Assembly: GCA_012727425.1 (NCBI GenBank)
Contig: JAAYHQ010000030.1
Coordinates: 1 to 64,000 of the forward strand
Length of the DNA: 64,000 nucleotides
Reading direction: 5' to 3'
From: Bacillota bacterium
GTDB lineage: Bacteria; Bacillota; UBA4882; UBA10575
The position numbers and the translations under genes were made by a program. Under the pieces are notes generated by a model. The model worked only from the letters and a program-made list of their open reading frames with translations, was not told where the DNA came from and did not search any database. Numbering within the stretch: position 1 is the stretch's first letter; each line of letters starts with the position of its first letter. Below, one piece after another: positions 41,294 to 49,779 of the stretch.

Positions 41294-41422
41294 ATGCAGA
41301 ATAATCAGGTTGAAAAACTAATTAAGCACCTGATCCTTAGTGGGGACACCTCGGGTTTACGCGAGTTGATTGCTAACTCTTCCTGGAAAGAGCATACGGA
41401 AAGATCCGCGCCGAAGCGGTAA
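41294..41422 (+). CDS. small ORF of 42 aa, antisense to the anti-sigma gene end
   Basis: ATG 41294 follows AGGGGG by 7 nt and an A/T-rich stretch (ATAAAATAATCC, a possible -10 at 41256-41267). It encodes MQNNQVEKLIKHLILSGDTSGLRELIANSSWKEHTERSAPKR: a soluble, helical-looking, charged peptide. It overlaps the 3' end of the minus-strand sigma-partner gene by 50 nt in antisense. The ORF is below the track's length limit. No homologue recognised; coding status rests on the ribosome site and the ordinary amino acid composition. Confidence 0.45.
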   Translation: MQNNQVEKLIKHLILSGDTSGLRELIANSSWKEHTERSAPKR

Positions 41423-41840
41423 GCGCCGCTTGTGCCCTTCTTTCTTGCCGCACGGCGTAGGCCAGAAAAAACCAGAGGGGGAGCAGAAAGCCCAACCAGA
41501 GGCTGGCCAGGAGCCAAAAGCCCCCCACAAGCCCCGGGGTATATTTGGCCGTTTCCGCCACACTCAGCGCCCGGTCCGCCGCAATGAAAATAAAAACATG
41601 AAGCAAACAGGTGAGCATACCGGAGAGACACAACCGTTTACAGCGGCGCCGTCTTTCTTCCCGCTGGATCCTGAGGATGATCCCCTCCACCAGACCGGAG
41701 GGGACCTCTTTTTTTACCCAACCACAAGCCTCCGCCAACGGGGAAAACTTGTCCGGGCGTTGGAGGCGATGCAGATTGGCCAACAGCAGATCAATCTGGT
41801 CGTGCTTGCCTTGATCAAGCCCTTGGTCTCGTCTCGGCAT
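41373..41840 (-). CDS. membrane partner of the ECF sigma factor (putative anti-sigma factor)
   Basis: A 155-aa protein with a cytosolic N-terminal half (DQIDLLLANLHRLQRPDKFSPLAEACGWVKKEVPSGLVEGIILRIQREE) and two hydrophobic segments (LSGMLTCLLHVFIFIAADRAL, GGFWLLASLWLGFLLPLWFFLAYAV). It lacks the HxxxCxxC zinc motif of ZAS anti-sigma factors. Its start overlaps the sigma gene by 26 nt, the typical sigma/anti-sigma arrangement. The role is inferred from context; GLVEGIILRI may form the sigma-binding helix. Confidence 0.55.
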   Translation of the reverse strand: MPRRDQGLDQGKHDQIDLLLANLHRLQRPDKFSPLAEACGWVKKEVPSGLVEGIILRIQREERRRRCKRLCLSGMLTCLLHVFIFIAADRALSVAETAKYTPGLVGGFWLLASLWLGFLLPLWFFLAYAVRQERRAQAALTASARIFPYALSRKS

Positions 41841-42495
41841 CCCGCAACCCCCACTTTTTAATAATCATCCGGCGGAGTTTCTCTTTTCCGCGGTGCAAAT
41901 CAGCCCGGATTGAAGCCAAAGGACGGCGGGTGACCGCAGCGATCTCCCGGTAGGTGAGGCCCTGGAAGTAATAGAGGATCAACACGGCACGCTGCCGGAA
42001 AGACAGACGGGCCAGAGCCTGATGCAGGTCTTCCTCTTTATCGCGCTTGATCACCAGTTCCAAAGGATCGTTTGCCGGCTCCCGCGGTAACTCCGTACCG
42101 GTTTCTGCGAAGACAACCAAGTCGTCCTGACGCTTTTTCTTTCGCAGATGATCCAGGGCCGTATGGTACGCAATCCGGTACAACCAGGTCCAAAGGGTTG
42201 AGTCACCACGGAAGGCCGGTAACCCTTTCCATGCTTTAACAAAAGTTTCCTGGGTGAGTTCCTGCGCCTGGTCTTCATCGCGGAGCATCCCTAAAAGCAG
42301 ATGATAGACTTTGGCTTTATGCAACTCGACCAGCGCCCGAAAGGCCTCTTCGTCATGGGCTTGCGCTTTGCTGACTAAAAGGGCTTCCTCCTGGTCCAAT
42401 TTGGTCGCCGCTTGCCGGTCGGGAGTGGAGCGGACCAAGGGTTTCCACCGGAGAGATGAGGTAAGCAATCGACTCAGAATTCTTTTTTTCCGCAA
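41815..42495 (-). CDS. ECF-type RNA polymerase sigma factor
   Basis: A 226-aa extracytoplasmic-function sigma factor. Region 2 (about 45-110: AFRALVELHKAKVYHLLLGMLRDEDQAQELTQETFVKAWKGLPAFRGDSTLWTWLYRIAYHTALDHLRK) and region 4 (about 155-215: LSFRQRAVLILYYFQGLTYREIAAVTRRPLASIRADLHRGKEKLR) are intact. The N-terminal extension of about 35 basic residues is longer than in SigW. TTG 42495 follows GGGGGCG. It overlaps the membrane partner gene. No clear ECF-type autoregulatory promoter is seen upstream. Confidence 0.9.
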   Translation of the reverse strand: MRKKRILSRLLTSSLRWKPLVRSTPDRQAATKLDQEEALLVSKAQAHDEEAFRALVELHKAKVYHLLLGMLRDEDQAQELTQETFVKAWKGLPAFRGDSTLWTWLYRIAYHTALDHLRKKKRQDDLVVFAETGTELPREPANDPLELVIKRDKEEDLHQALARLSFRQRAVLILYYFQGLTYREIAAVTRRPLASIRADLHRGKEKLRRMIIKKWGLRDAETRPRA

Positions 42496-42574
42496 ACAAA
42501 CGCCCCCTTCGACCTCTTACCCTTGTTCCTTTCTCTTCCCGCGCTGGAAATCCTTCTCAACACTGCTGTTTCCT

Positions 42575-42606
42575 AAAAAATTAGTGGTTGGCTTGGCGCC
42601 AACCAC
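42575..42606 (-). terminator. terminator of murJ
   Basis: GTGGTTGGC and GCCAACCAC form a 9-bp perfect stem around GCCAA, with TAATTTTTT following on the minus strand, 19 nt after the murJ stop. Confidence 0.88.
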
Positions 42607-42624
42607 CCCGTAGCGGTCTACCCG

Positions 42625-44199
42625 TCACTCATTTCTCCGCACAATCCTTTTGACCAGCTTCACTTCTTCCATCCGTAAAAGAGCCGCCAGCGCCATATAA
42701 ACCACAACACCAACCCCAATCCCGCCCATCACCTGCAAAAGGCGGTTCAGGTTAACCGTGAACGCCAGTCCGGCCAAGAACCGGGTCCAAAGCGGCAGGA
42801 ATAACCGGACCACAACGGACATCCCCAACGCCGCCGAAGTGGCTTGCGTTCCCGTTTTGATCAATTTCCCGGTGCGCAGACCGCCAACCTTTTTCCGTAA
42901 AAGAGCGAAGGAGAGCAACATGTTGGCCACCCCCATCAGGGAAAAGGACAGGGCTAAACCGCCATGCTGCAACGGGGTATATTTTAGAAACAGATAGTTA
43001 AGGCCGATACTCAGCAGCACAGAGGCGATGGAGACTTTCACCGGTGTTATGGTGTCTTTCAGCGCGTAAAAACCGCGGGGCAGGATCTGAATGACCCCGT
43101 GGGCAAACAAGCCCAAACTGTAAAAGAATAAGGCGTAGGCAGTCAACTCCGACTGGAGCGGGGTAAACTCGCCCCGTTCGTAGAGCAAGCGGATGATCTC
43201 GGTCCGCATAGTAATAAAACCGAAGGCGGACGGGATGGTAATGAAGAGGATCACGCGGATGCCGAGAATAAGGTTGTCTTTAAACTCCGCCCATTTGCCC
43301 ACGGCAGTCAGCTGCGACAGGGTGGGGAAGAAAGCGGTGGAGACCGCCGACGCAAAGATCCCCAAAGGAAGCAAGACCAGTCTTTGGGCCAAACGGAGAT
43401 AAGTAATGCTTCCTTCCGGTAAAGCCGAAGCCATATTGGTGGTGATCCAGATGTTAAGCTGGGTGGCGGACAGGCCCAGAATCGCCGGGATCATGAGCCG
43501 GATCATTTTTTTATACCCCGGGTGCTGAAGGTTTATATAGAACGGGTTGTAACCGCTGATCTGTTTTACCGCCATAGCCTGGGTCAAGAAATTGGCAATC
43601 GCCCCGGTCACGACCCCAAAGGCCATCCCTTTGATTCCGAAACGCGGACCCAGAAACCAAGCCCCCAGAATAATCCCCACGTTATATAAGATGGGCCCGA
43701 AAGCCGGAATAAAAAACCGCTGGTAGGAATTGAGGACCCCGCCCATCAAACCGGCCAGCGCCGTAAAGAAGACAGCCGGAAACATCATCCTGGTCAATTC
43801 AATCAGGAGCTCCAGTTTGCCCTCTTTCATTTGGTAGGCTTGTAAAGGAGCAAGCTGACGGGCAAAGACGATCCCGAGCAGTGAAAAGAAGGCCAGCAGG
43901 ATGATGGTCACATTCAAAAAGGTACTGGCCATCTTCCAACCCTCGTCTTCCTCCCCTTTAGCCAAATACTCGGAGAAGAGGGGAATAAAAGCAGCCGATA
44001 AGGCCCCCCCGACCAAGAGATAGTACATGAAATCGGGAATCACAAAAGCGGCAAAAAACGGGTCCGTTTCGGCGCGGGTAAATAGATTGGCGGTGAGCGC
44101 TTCCCGGACAAAACCGAGCAAACGGCTGAATAAAATCATCCCGGAGATCATCCCGGCGGTCCGGGCCAGCTGTCCAGAGGAAACAGGTGTTGCTTTCAA
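42625..44199 (-). CDS. murJ: lipid II flippase MurJ
   Basis: A 524-aa polytopic membrane protein of the MOP superfamily with about 14 helices, moving lipid II across the membrane for peptidoglycan synthesis. The MurJ/MviN pattern is visible in SRLLGFVREALTANLFTRAETDPFFAAFVIPDFMYYLLVGGALSAAFIPLFSEYL and in the loop YERGEFTPLQSELTAYALFFYSLGLFAHGVIQILPRGFYALKDTITPV. TTG 44199 has GGAAGGA 8 nt upstream. Monocistronic with its own terminator. Confidence 0.93.
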   Translation of the reverse strand: MKATPVSSGQLARTAGMISGMILFSRLLGFVREALTANLFTRAETDPFFAAFVIPDFMYYLLVGGALSAAFIPLFSEYLAKGEEDEGWKMASTFLNVTIILLAFFSLLGIVFARQLAPLQAYQMKEGKLELLIELTRMMFPAVFFTALAGLMGGVLNSYQRFFIPAFGPILYNVGIILGAWFLGPRFGIKGMAFGVVTGAIANFLTQAMAVKQISGYNPFYINLQHPGYKKMIRLMIPAILGLSATQLNIWITTNMASALPEGSITYLRLAQRLVLLPLGIFASAVSTAFFPTLSQLTAVGKWAEFKDNLILGIRVILFITIPSAFGFITMRTEIIRLLYERGEFTPLQSELTAYALFFYSLGLFAHGVIQILPRGFYALKDTITPVKVSIASVLLSIGLNYLFLKYTPLQHGGLALSFSLMGVANMLLSFALLRKKVGGLRTGKLIKTGTQATSAALGMSVVVRLFLPLWTRFLAGLAFTVNLNRLLQVMGGIGVGVVVYMALAALLRMEEVKLVKRIVRRNE

Positions 44200-44300
44200 T
44201 CTTAAAATCCTTCCTTACAAAAATCTTTCTCCCAGAACATTCCCTACGCTTGGGAAAACTCCTTCCTGCCCGCAAGCAAGGAAACCAAAACTTTAGCAAA

Positions 44301-44333
44301 AAACCCCCTACCTAAATTAAAGGCTAGGGGTTG
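44301..44333 (-). terminator. terminator overlapping the end of the 92-aa ORF
   Basis: AACCCCTA-CCT and AGG-TAGGGGGTT pair with minor mismatches around TTTAATTT, followed by TTTTGC on the minus strand. The stop codon of the upstream small gene lies in its 5' arm. Confidence 0.7.
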
Positions 44334-44596
44334 TAACAACGTTTTAAAATTGGCAAACCTTCAAAAAGGATGCGCCTGGCCCGTGCGGTCTCCATCTCCC
44401 AGAACACCATGACCCCGCGGCCGGCCCGTCCGTCGCGCTCGCCGGGGCGGGCCAAGACGGGGTGGGCTTTCGGCCGGAGGAAATAATGCAATCCGATGGC
44501 GGAAAAGGTTAGGGTCAAAATGATTAGCAAGTTCAGACAGAAGAAGTTTTTAATCACCACCGGCGGAATCTTTACCGGACGGCGCTTTACGGTCAC
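44324..44596 (-). CDS. hypothetical single-helix membrane protein downstream of gpr
   Basis: A 90-aa protein with one hydrophobic segment (about 17-40, FFCLNLLIILTLTFSAIGLHYFL) and a basic C-terminal part (RPKAHPVLARPGERDGRAGRGVMVFWEMETARARRILFEGLPILKRCYNP). Not recognised. It occupies the position after gpr where spoIIP is found in many spore formers, but has no SpoIIP catalytic domain. GTG 44596 is preferred to the track's GTG two codons upstream because GGGGGG is 5-6 nt away. Its terminator overlaps the stop. Confidence 0.5.
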   Translation of the reverse strand: MTVKRRPVKIPPVVIKNFFCLNLLIILTLTFSAIGLHYFLRPKAHPVLARPGERDGRAGRGVMVFWEMETARARRILFEGLPILKRCYNP

Positions 44597-44664
44597 GACC
44601 ACCCCCCCTATCCCTTTATTCTATGCCGGAAGGGGGCCCGTTATGTATGGTCGGGCCGCGCTCC

Positions 44665-45624
44665 TCACTCCAGATAGCGAAAGACCTCTTCGGCGGTGAC
44701 CCCCGGATGCAAAGCAATATTGATTGCCCCCGCCAACGCCCGGGAAAGGTCTTCGATAAGTACGTCAATCTCCTTCGGGGTCACAATCAAATCCTGGAAA
44801 TAGGGGGAGAGAACCCGGTCAATGACCTCTTTCCGGTAGGCATTGGTTGAAGGCCCACCTAAACCCGCCATTTGCTCCAGCGCATCATGGATAATCGTCC
44901 GGGCGTGAACGACTGTGGGAACACCAATGGCGATCACCGGTACGCCCAGGGATTCAGTGGTTAACCCTAACCGGTGGTTACCAACGCCGGACCCCGGATT
45001 AATCCCGGTGTTGGCAATCTGGACCGTACTCCCCACCCGTTCCGTACTCCGGGAGGCCAACGCATCTATGACCAGAACGAAATCGGGTTTAATCCGTTGG
45101 ACAATCCCGGCAACAATCTCTTTGGTTTCGATTCCGGTGATGCCCAGGACCCCCGGGGATACGGCACAGACCGGCCGCAGACCGCCTCTTTTTTCCGGCG
45201 GCGCACTTTCCCAAAGATGCCTGGTCACCAGGACCTTCTCCACCACTTTGGGGCCAAGAGCGTCCGGGGTGGCGTTCCAGTTCCCCAACCCCACAACCAG
45301 ACCGCTGGCCTCATCGCTGAGCTGAAAACCGGCAATGAAAGTACGGAGCTCTTCCGCGATCACCTGCGCAACCTCTTCCAATTCATCCTTATCCCGTCCG
45401 CGCAAAGCGGGAGACTCAACCGTCACATAATAACCGGGTTTTTTCCCCAGCGCTTGACCGGCTTCAGGGGTTTGGATCACCACCCGGGTCACCTTGGTGC
45501 GCCCTTTTTCTTCGGTATAAGATTCGACCCCCGGTACGGAAGAACCCCTTGCCCCCGCCACCAACTGGTGGGTCTCCATCGCCAGGTCGGTGCGGATCTC
45601 CCCCAGAGTCTGCATAAAAGTCAT
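44665..45624 (-). CDS. gpr: germination protease (spore protease)
   Basis: A 319-aa aspartate-like protease that degrades small acid-soluble spore proteins during outgrowth. The N-terminus IRTDLAMETHQLV carries the RTDLA motif of GPR and of its SASP targets; family motifs include VGLGNWNATPDALGPKVVEKVLVTRHL, GVLGITGIETKEIVAGIV, DFVLVIDALASRSTERVGSTVQIANTGINPGSGVGNHR and GVPTVVHA. ATG 45624 follows AAAGGAGG by 8 nt. Near rpsT and holA as in B. subtilis and clostridia. Confidence 0.96.
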   Translation of the reverse strand: MTFMQTLGEIRTDLAMETHQLVAGARGSSVPGVESYTEEKGRTKVTRVVIQTPEAGQALGKKPGYYVTVESPALRGRDKDELEEVAQVIAEELRTFIAGFQLSDEASGLVVGLGNWNATPDALGPKVVEKVLVTRHLWESAPPEKRGGLRPVCAVSPGVLGITGIETKEIVAGIVQRIKPDFVLVIDALASRSTERVGSTVQIANTGINPGSGVGNHRLGLTTESLGVPVIAIGVPTVVHARTIIHDALEQMAGLGGPSTNAYRKEVIDRVLSPYFQDLIVTPKEIDVLIEDLSRALAGAINIALHPGVTAEEVFRYLE

Positions 45625-45648
45625 GCGACCGGCCTCCTTTGCCCCTCG

Positions 45649-45975
45649 TTAACGCAATTCCGTCGGGACGATCGCATCAATCACCCCAATGACCGCGGAG
45701 GCCAACAGCGCCCCGATGATCGACACTTCCACCGAAGCCACAATGAACTGGGTCAGATAAATAACCACTGCCGAGGTGAGAAAGCCGACCAACCCCCGTC
45801 CCTGGGGAGAAACTTCCCGCCCAAAAAGGCTTTCGACAATATAACCGAGGACCGAGATGACCACGGCAGCAATTAGTGCCCCGATAAAACCGCCCACTTT
45901 AAACCCCGGCACCAGAAAACTGACGAACAGCAAGACCAAAGCGGAGACCACAAAGCGAATTACTGCCCCTATCAC
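45649..45975 (-). CDS. phage holin family (YvlD-like) membrane protein
   Basis: A 108-aa membrane protein with about four hydrophobic segments (AVIRFVVSALVLLFVSFLVPGF, VGGFIGALIAAVVISVLGYIVESLFG, GLVGFLTSAVVIYLTQFI, VSIIGALLASAVIGVIDAIVP). The pattern is that of the Phage_holin_4_2/YvlD family, which is chromosomal and not evidence of prophage. GTG 45975 with GGAGGT 6 nt upstream. Between rpsT and gpr; function unknown. Confidence 0.8.
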   Translation of the reverse strand: MIGAVIRFVVSALVLLFVSFLVPGFKVGGFIGALIAAVVISVLGYIVESLFGREVSPQGRGLVGFLTSAVVIYLTQFIVASVEVSIIGALLASAVIGVIDAIVPTELR

Positions 45976-46052
45976 AGAACTACCTCCCTTTCAAATTCTT
46001 GATGTTATCCTCCCCCGTGGTCAGGCAAATTATGCTGAAATCAAGAAAGACC

Positions 46053-46081
46053 TTGCATTCGTTGGCGAAAAGGGGTAAAAT
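46053..46081 (+). promoter_or_regulatory. promoter of rpsT
   Basis: TTGCAT (46053-46058), 17-nt spacer, TAAAAT (46076-46081), 35 nt upstream of the rpsT start. Confidence 0.7.
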
Positions 46082-46116
46082 ATAGTGAGCTTAAGGAATA
46101 GTGGGAGGTGAACTTG

Positions 46117-46392
46117 TTGCCCAATATTAAATCCGCCAAAAAAAGGGTTGCTGTCTCCGAAGTACGGCGTTTAAGAAACCGTAGTCAACGCTCCAAATTA
46201 AGAACCCTCGTGAAAAACACCCAACTGGCGATGGATACCGACCTGGAAAAAGCACGAAATTTACTTACCCTTACCATAAAAGAGTTGGATCAAGCCGCCA
46301 GTAAAGGACTGATCCACAAGAATACCGCGGCCCGGAAAAAAAGCCGCCTGATGCGTAAGTTCAACCAACGGTCAGCAGCCGTTAATGCCTAA
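46117..46392 (+). CDS. rpsT: 30S ribosomal protein S20
   Basis: A 91-aa S20 (MPNIKSAKKRVAVSEVRRLRNRSQRSKLRT...GLIHKNTAARKKSRLMRKFN). The first three codons of the track ORF include the Shine-Dalgarno GGAGGTG; TTG 46117, 6 nt after it, restores the universal PNIKSAKKR start. Divergent from the holin-like gene and gpr, and convergent with holA. Confidence 0.96.
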   Translation: MPNIKSAKKRVAVSEVRRLRNRSQRSKLRTLVKNTQLAMDTDLEKARNLLTLTIKELDQAASKGLIHKNTAARKKSRLMRKFNQRSAAVNA

Positions 46393-46396
46393 GCAA

Positions 46397-46420
46397 CCGC
46401 CCGCTTGCACGGGCGGTTTT
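46397..46420 (+). terminator. terminator of rpsT
   Basis: CCGCCCG and CGGGCGG form a 7-bp stem around CTTGCA, followed by TTTTG, directly after the rpsT stop. Confidence 0.85.
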
Positions 46421-46426
46421 GTCTTG

Positions 46427-47446
46427 CTACGGTTCTGGCGCCGTCAAAAAGGAGCCCAGATCAAGCAGCACGGAATAGAGTTCCAACCCGGTGTCGCTTT
46501 GGCCGGTCTTTAAGCGGTAATCGGCGGTCAAGAGCCGCCGGTGCGCCCGGCGCAGTTGGGTAAAGGTCAAACGGGCAGCTCTGTTCCTTATTTTCTCTGC
46601 AACGTAGGGATGGCAGCCCAACTCCTTTTGGATCTCCTGCTCCCGTCCCGTCTGCAGCAAAAACCAGCCCAGAAACAGCCGGCGTACCTCATTCCCCAAA
46701 AGGGCCAGAATTTTCAGCTCCGGTTCGCCGGCGGCCAATAACCGGTGGAGGAGGCTTAACGCCACTCCGGTCTTCCCTTCCAGCGCCCCGTCGATCATGG
46801 CGAAGATATTCGTCTCCACCGCTTCCCCCAGCAGCGTACGCCATTCCTCCGCCGACGCCGGTTTCGCCCCATCGCCGCAGTAGGTTTTGATCTTGACCAA
46901 TTCACTCTTTAAAGCCAACAACGAAGTGCCTTTGGCTTCCAGTAACAGATCGAGCTCCCGGGAAGAAAGCGCAAGGCCTAATGCTTTTGCTTCCTGGCGG
47001 AGCCAGTTTTTGGCCTCGTAGTTTTTTAAGGGTGGACAATACACCACTTCCACCAGGTCCTTTAACTGTTTGACCCCTTTTTTGCGCTGGTCGAGGCGGC
47101 GGGCGGTTAAGACCAGATAAACTTCGGGCGGCAACTGGGGGAGCGCCGCCAGGAGGGTTTCTTCTTGGGCCGCTTTCATCTCTTCCAATCCTTTGAGGAC
47201 CAAAAGACGCTTGGCACTAAAGAAGGGAGCGGTCGCCAGCTCCGTCGCGAGCAGTGGGGCTTCCACTTCTTTGAGCTCCATCACCACAACATTAAAATCC
47301 TCTTCCGCATTGGGAAAAAGCAACTGTTTGATCCGGTTAATTCCGGTGACGACCCAATATTCTTCTTCGCCCAGAAACAAAACAGGCCGGGTCAGACGGG
47401 CCCTCCCTTTTTGCTGTAGACTATAGAGAAAATCGACGGCTTTCAT
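46427..47446 (-). CDS. holA: DNA polymerase III subunit delta
   Basis: A 339-aa delta subunit of the clamp loader. ARLTRPVLFLGEEEYWVVTGINRIKQLLFP and LELYSVLLDLG fit the HolA fold; as in the family no Walker A is present. It opens the beta clamp with HolB and DnaX. Its ATG overlaps the comEC stop (ATGA). The comEC-holA-rpsT order is the usual one in Bacillota. Confidence 0.9.
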   Translation of the reverse strand: MKAVDFLYSLQQKGRARLTRPVLFLGEEEYWVVTGINRIKQLLFPNAEEDFNVVVMELKEVEAPLLATELATAPFFSAKRLLVLKGLEEMKAAQEETLLAALPQLPPEVYLVLTARRLDQRKKGVKQLKDLVEVVYCPPLKNYEAKNWLRQEAKALGLALSSRELDLLLEAKGTSLLALKSELVKIKTYCGDGAKPASAEEWRTLLGEAVETNIFAMIDGALEGKTGVALSLLHRLLAAGEPELKILALLGNEVRRLFLGWFLLQTGREQEIQKELGCHPYVAEKIRNRAARLTFTQLRRAHRRLLTADYRLKTGQSDTGLELYSVLLDLGSFLTAPEP

Positions 47447-49779
47447 CTTCCAACCTCACTTTGCACCTGAATCTTTGCCGGACCGCCCCGGCGTCCCGGA
47501 CGGATCCGGAAGGTTAAGCGCCCCCTCTGGTCGGTCCGGTAAACGGCGACCCCGGTATCCGCCAACCGGGAGAGAACACCCGTCCCCGGGTGGCCAAAGG
47601 GGTTATCCGCACCGACACTGATCACGGCCAGCTCCGGCCGGACCTTTTCCAGCCACGCCCGGCTGGTCCCGGTCTCGCTACCGTGGTGGCCCACCTTCAA
47701 CAGATTGGCCCGCAGGCCGTCCCCATATACCGCCACCAGCCGCCCTTCGCCCAGGGCTTCCACATCTCCCGTCAGGAGAACCCGGACCCCATGCCAGTCC
47801 AACAGCAAAACCAGGGAATTGTTGTTCAGATCGGTTCCCGGCCAAGGGGTGGCCGGGGGGTGGAGGACCAACCCTTTCAGCTCCCCCACTTGCCACATCG
47901 TCCCTTCCACGCCTTGCCGCAGCGGGATTCCCCGTTCCAACACAAGGGTGAGAAACCTTTCGTAGAGCCGGGTCGTATGGGCGTAACCGCTCTCCAGGAT
48001 CTGACCCACTTCGATCCGCCCGTCTTCCAAGAGGCGCACCACCCCGCCTAAATGGTCTTCATGGGCGTGAGTCACCATGATCATATCGAGGGTCCGGATC
48101 CCCCGGGCTTGCAGGTAGGGCCGGATCGCCCTTGTATAAGCAGCCGGTTCGCCGCCATCCACCAAAAGATGATGGTCCCCCGGGACGGAGATTAAAAGCG
48201 CATCCCCCTGCCCGACATCGAAGAAGACCAGTTCGAGACAGGGCGCCAGCTCCTGGACCAAATAATAGCCGGTCGCCGCCAAGGCCAACAAGACCAGAGT
48301 CAACAGGAGGTAGAATAGAGGCAGCCTTCTTTTTTTGGTCACCGGGTTAACCGTCAAACCCCATGTCAGCAAAAAAATCACCCCATAACAAGCCGCCACT
48401 GTTAACCAAGGCCAAGGGGGAAAACGAAGATACCCCGGCCATGACGCCAGCCAAACCGCAAGCCGCCAAAAACCTTCGATCAGGACCGCATTGCCGGCGT
48501 TTAAAAGGCGGGCCAACGGTAAACAAACCACGCCGCTTAGCGCCGCCACCAAACCCAATTGCACCACCAAGCCGGCCAAAGGCACCAGAAGTAAATTAGC
48601 CAGCGGCGCCACCAGGGAAAAACCGCCGTAAACCTTAGCCACCAACGGCGCAACCATGATCTGGGCCGCCAAGGAAAGAAAAAAAGGGCGGCCTTTCGCC
48701 AACCTGGAATCAGCAGCCCACGACTGTTCCCACCGGGGGTAAACTACCAACAAGCCAACACAAGCCGCAAACGAAAACCAAAACCCAAAGGCAAAAACCT
48801 CCAGGGGGCGCAGGAGCAAGATGAGCACGGCCGCGACCGCAAGGTGCAGCGGCCGGTACGTGCGCCGTCGCGATAGATCACCGTATAAAGCCAGCAGACC
48901 CATGATCCCCGCGCGTAAAGCCGGGGCCCCGCCCCCCGCCATCAAGAGAAAAAGGGCTACGGCCGGTACCGCCAGGAGGCCCAGGACCCGGTCGGGCAGA
49001 CGGAGAAGTTTGCCCAAGCCCCAAAACAAACCAAGCCAAAACGTAAGATGGAGCCCACTAACGGAAAGAAGGTGGGCAACACCGACCCGTTCAAAGGTCA
49101 GCGTCGACAATCCCGGTTCCCGCCGCCCCAGAAGCATCCCGTGGAGGATGGTCGCCGCCGGTGGTGGCAAGGTCGCCTCCCCGACCGCAATTAACCTGCG
49201 CTGTCCGGCGTTAACCCAGCGGCCCACCGCCGAAACCCGGCCGTGGCCGTACGCCACCGGCTGCCCTCGGACCAGCAAACCGCCGGCAATCCGCTCCCGG
49301 GCCCAAATGGACCCGGCACGCGGCTCATCCCCAAACAGTCGTCCCCGCAACAGTAAACGTTGCCCGTATTGGTAGGTCCCCGCGGCCGGCAGGAACACTT
49401 CTACTTTCGGCCGGACGGTTAAATCCACTCCCTGCAGGGTTTCAACACGAAAAACAAACCGCGCACCGTCCCGCCACGGGGCCGGGGTCTCAAGCACTGT
49501 CCCGGCCACTTCAACCAGCTGCCCTTGGTGGTCGCCAAACACCGCCCGGTGGCGAAGGTGGAGCCGGGCTTCGGCCCCGCCCAAGACCACTCCAATCAGT
49601 AAACATAAGAGCAGTCCGCTCCCTTTCCGCCGCCCCAGTCGGCACCCGGCCAGGAACAGAACCAGACCGAAAAGAAAGAGGAAAAGGACGGCCGTCCGCC
49701 CCTGCCCGCCGTACCACCCGGCAATGATCCCGCCCCCCAGAAAAAAGGGGGCCCAGAGGAGAAGGGGACGGGCCGTCAT
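47443..49779 (-). CDS. comEC: DNA internalization-related competence protein ComEC/Rec2
   Basis: A 778-aa polytopic protein forming the DNA-uptake channel. The N-terminal soluble part (DUF4131/OB-like), a central Competence domain of many helices (LLSVSGLHLTFWLGLFWGLGKLL, HLAVAAVLILLLRPLEVFAFGFWFSFAACVGLLVVYPRW) and a C-terminal metallo-beta-lactamase domain (VFFDVGQGDALLIS, VTHAHEDHLGG, LLTGDVE, LKVGHHGSETGTS) are all present, giving full length. The HxHxDH motif is intact. Coupled at both ends, to comEA and holA, by 4-nt overlaps. Confidence 0.95.
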   Translation of the reverse strand: MTARPLLLWAPFFLGGGIIAGWYGGQGRTAVLFLFLFGLVLFLAGCRLGRRKGSGLLLCLLIGVVLGGAEARLHLRHRAVFGDHQGQLVEVAGTVLETPAPWRDGARFVFRVETLQGVDLTVRPKVEVFLPAAGTYQYGQRLLLRGRLFGDEPRAGSIWARERIAGGLLVRGQPVAYGHGRVSAVGRWVNAGQRRLIAVGEATLPPPAATILHGMLLGRREPGLSTLTFERVGVAHLLSVSGLHLTFWLGLFWGLGKLLRLPDRVLGLLAVPAVALFLLMAGGGAPALRAGIMGLLALYGDLSRRRTYRPLHLAVAAVLILLLRPLEVFAFGFWFSFAACVGLLVVYPRWEQSWAADSRLAKGRPFFLSLAAQIMVAPLVAKVYGGFSLVAPLANLLLVPLAGLVVQLGLVAALSGVVCLPLARLLNAGNAVLIEGFWRLAVWLASWPGYLRFPPWPWLTVAACYGVIFLLTWGLTVNPVTKKRRLPLFYLLLTLVLLALAATGYYLVQELAPCLELVFFDVGQGDALLISVPGDHHLLVDGGEPAAYTRAIRPYLQARGIRTLDMIMVTHAHEDHLGGVVRLLEDGRIEVGQILESGYAHTTRLYERFLTLVLERGIPLRQGVEGTMWQVGELKGLVLHPPATPWPGTDLNNNSLVLLLDWHGVRVLLTGDVEALGEGRLVAVYGDGLRANLLKVGHHGSETGTSRAWLEKVRPELAVISVGADNPFGHPGTGVLSRLADTGVAVYRTDQRGRLTFRIRPGRRGGPAKIQVQSEVGR

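Noticed and set aside
44974-45876. 300-aa plus-strand ORF opposite gpr and the holin-like gene
   Set aside because: Spans two real genes in antisense, has a shadow-type composition and no start signals.
45649-45975. 'Phage holin' label suggesting a prophage
   Set aside because: The YvlD/Phage_holin_4_2 family is commonly chromosomal; no other phage gene, integrase or attachment site is near.
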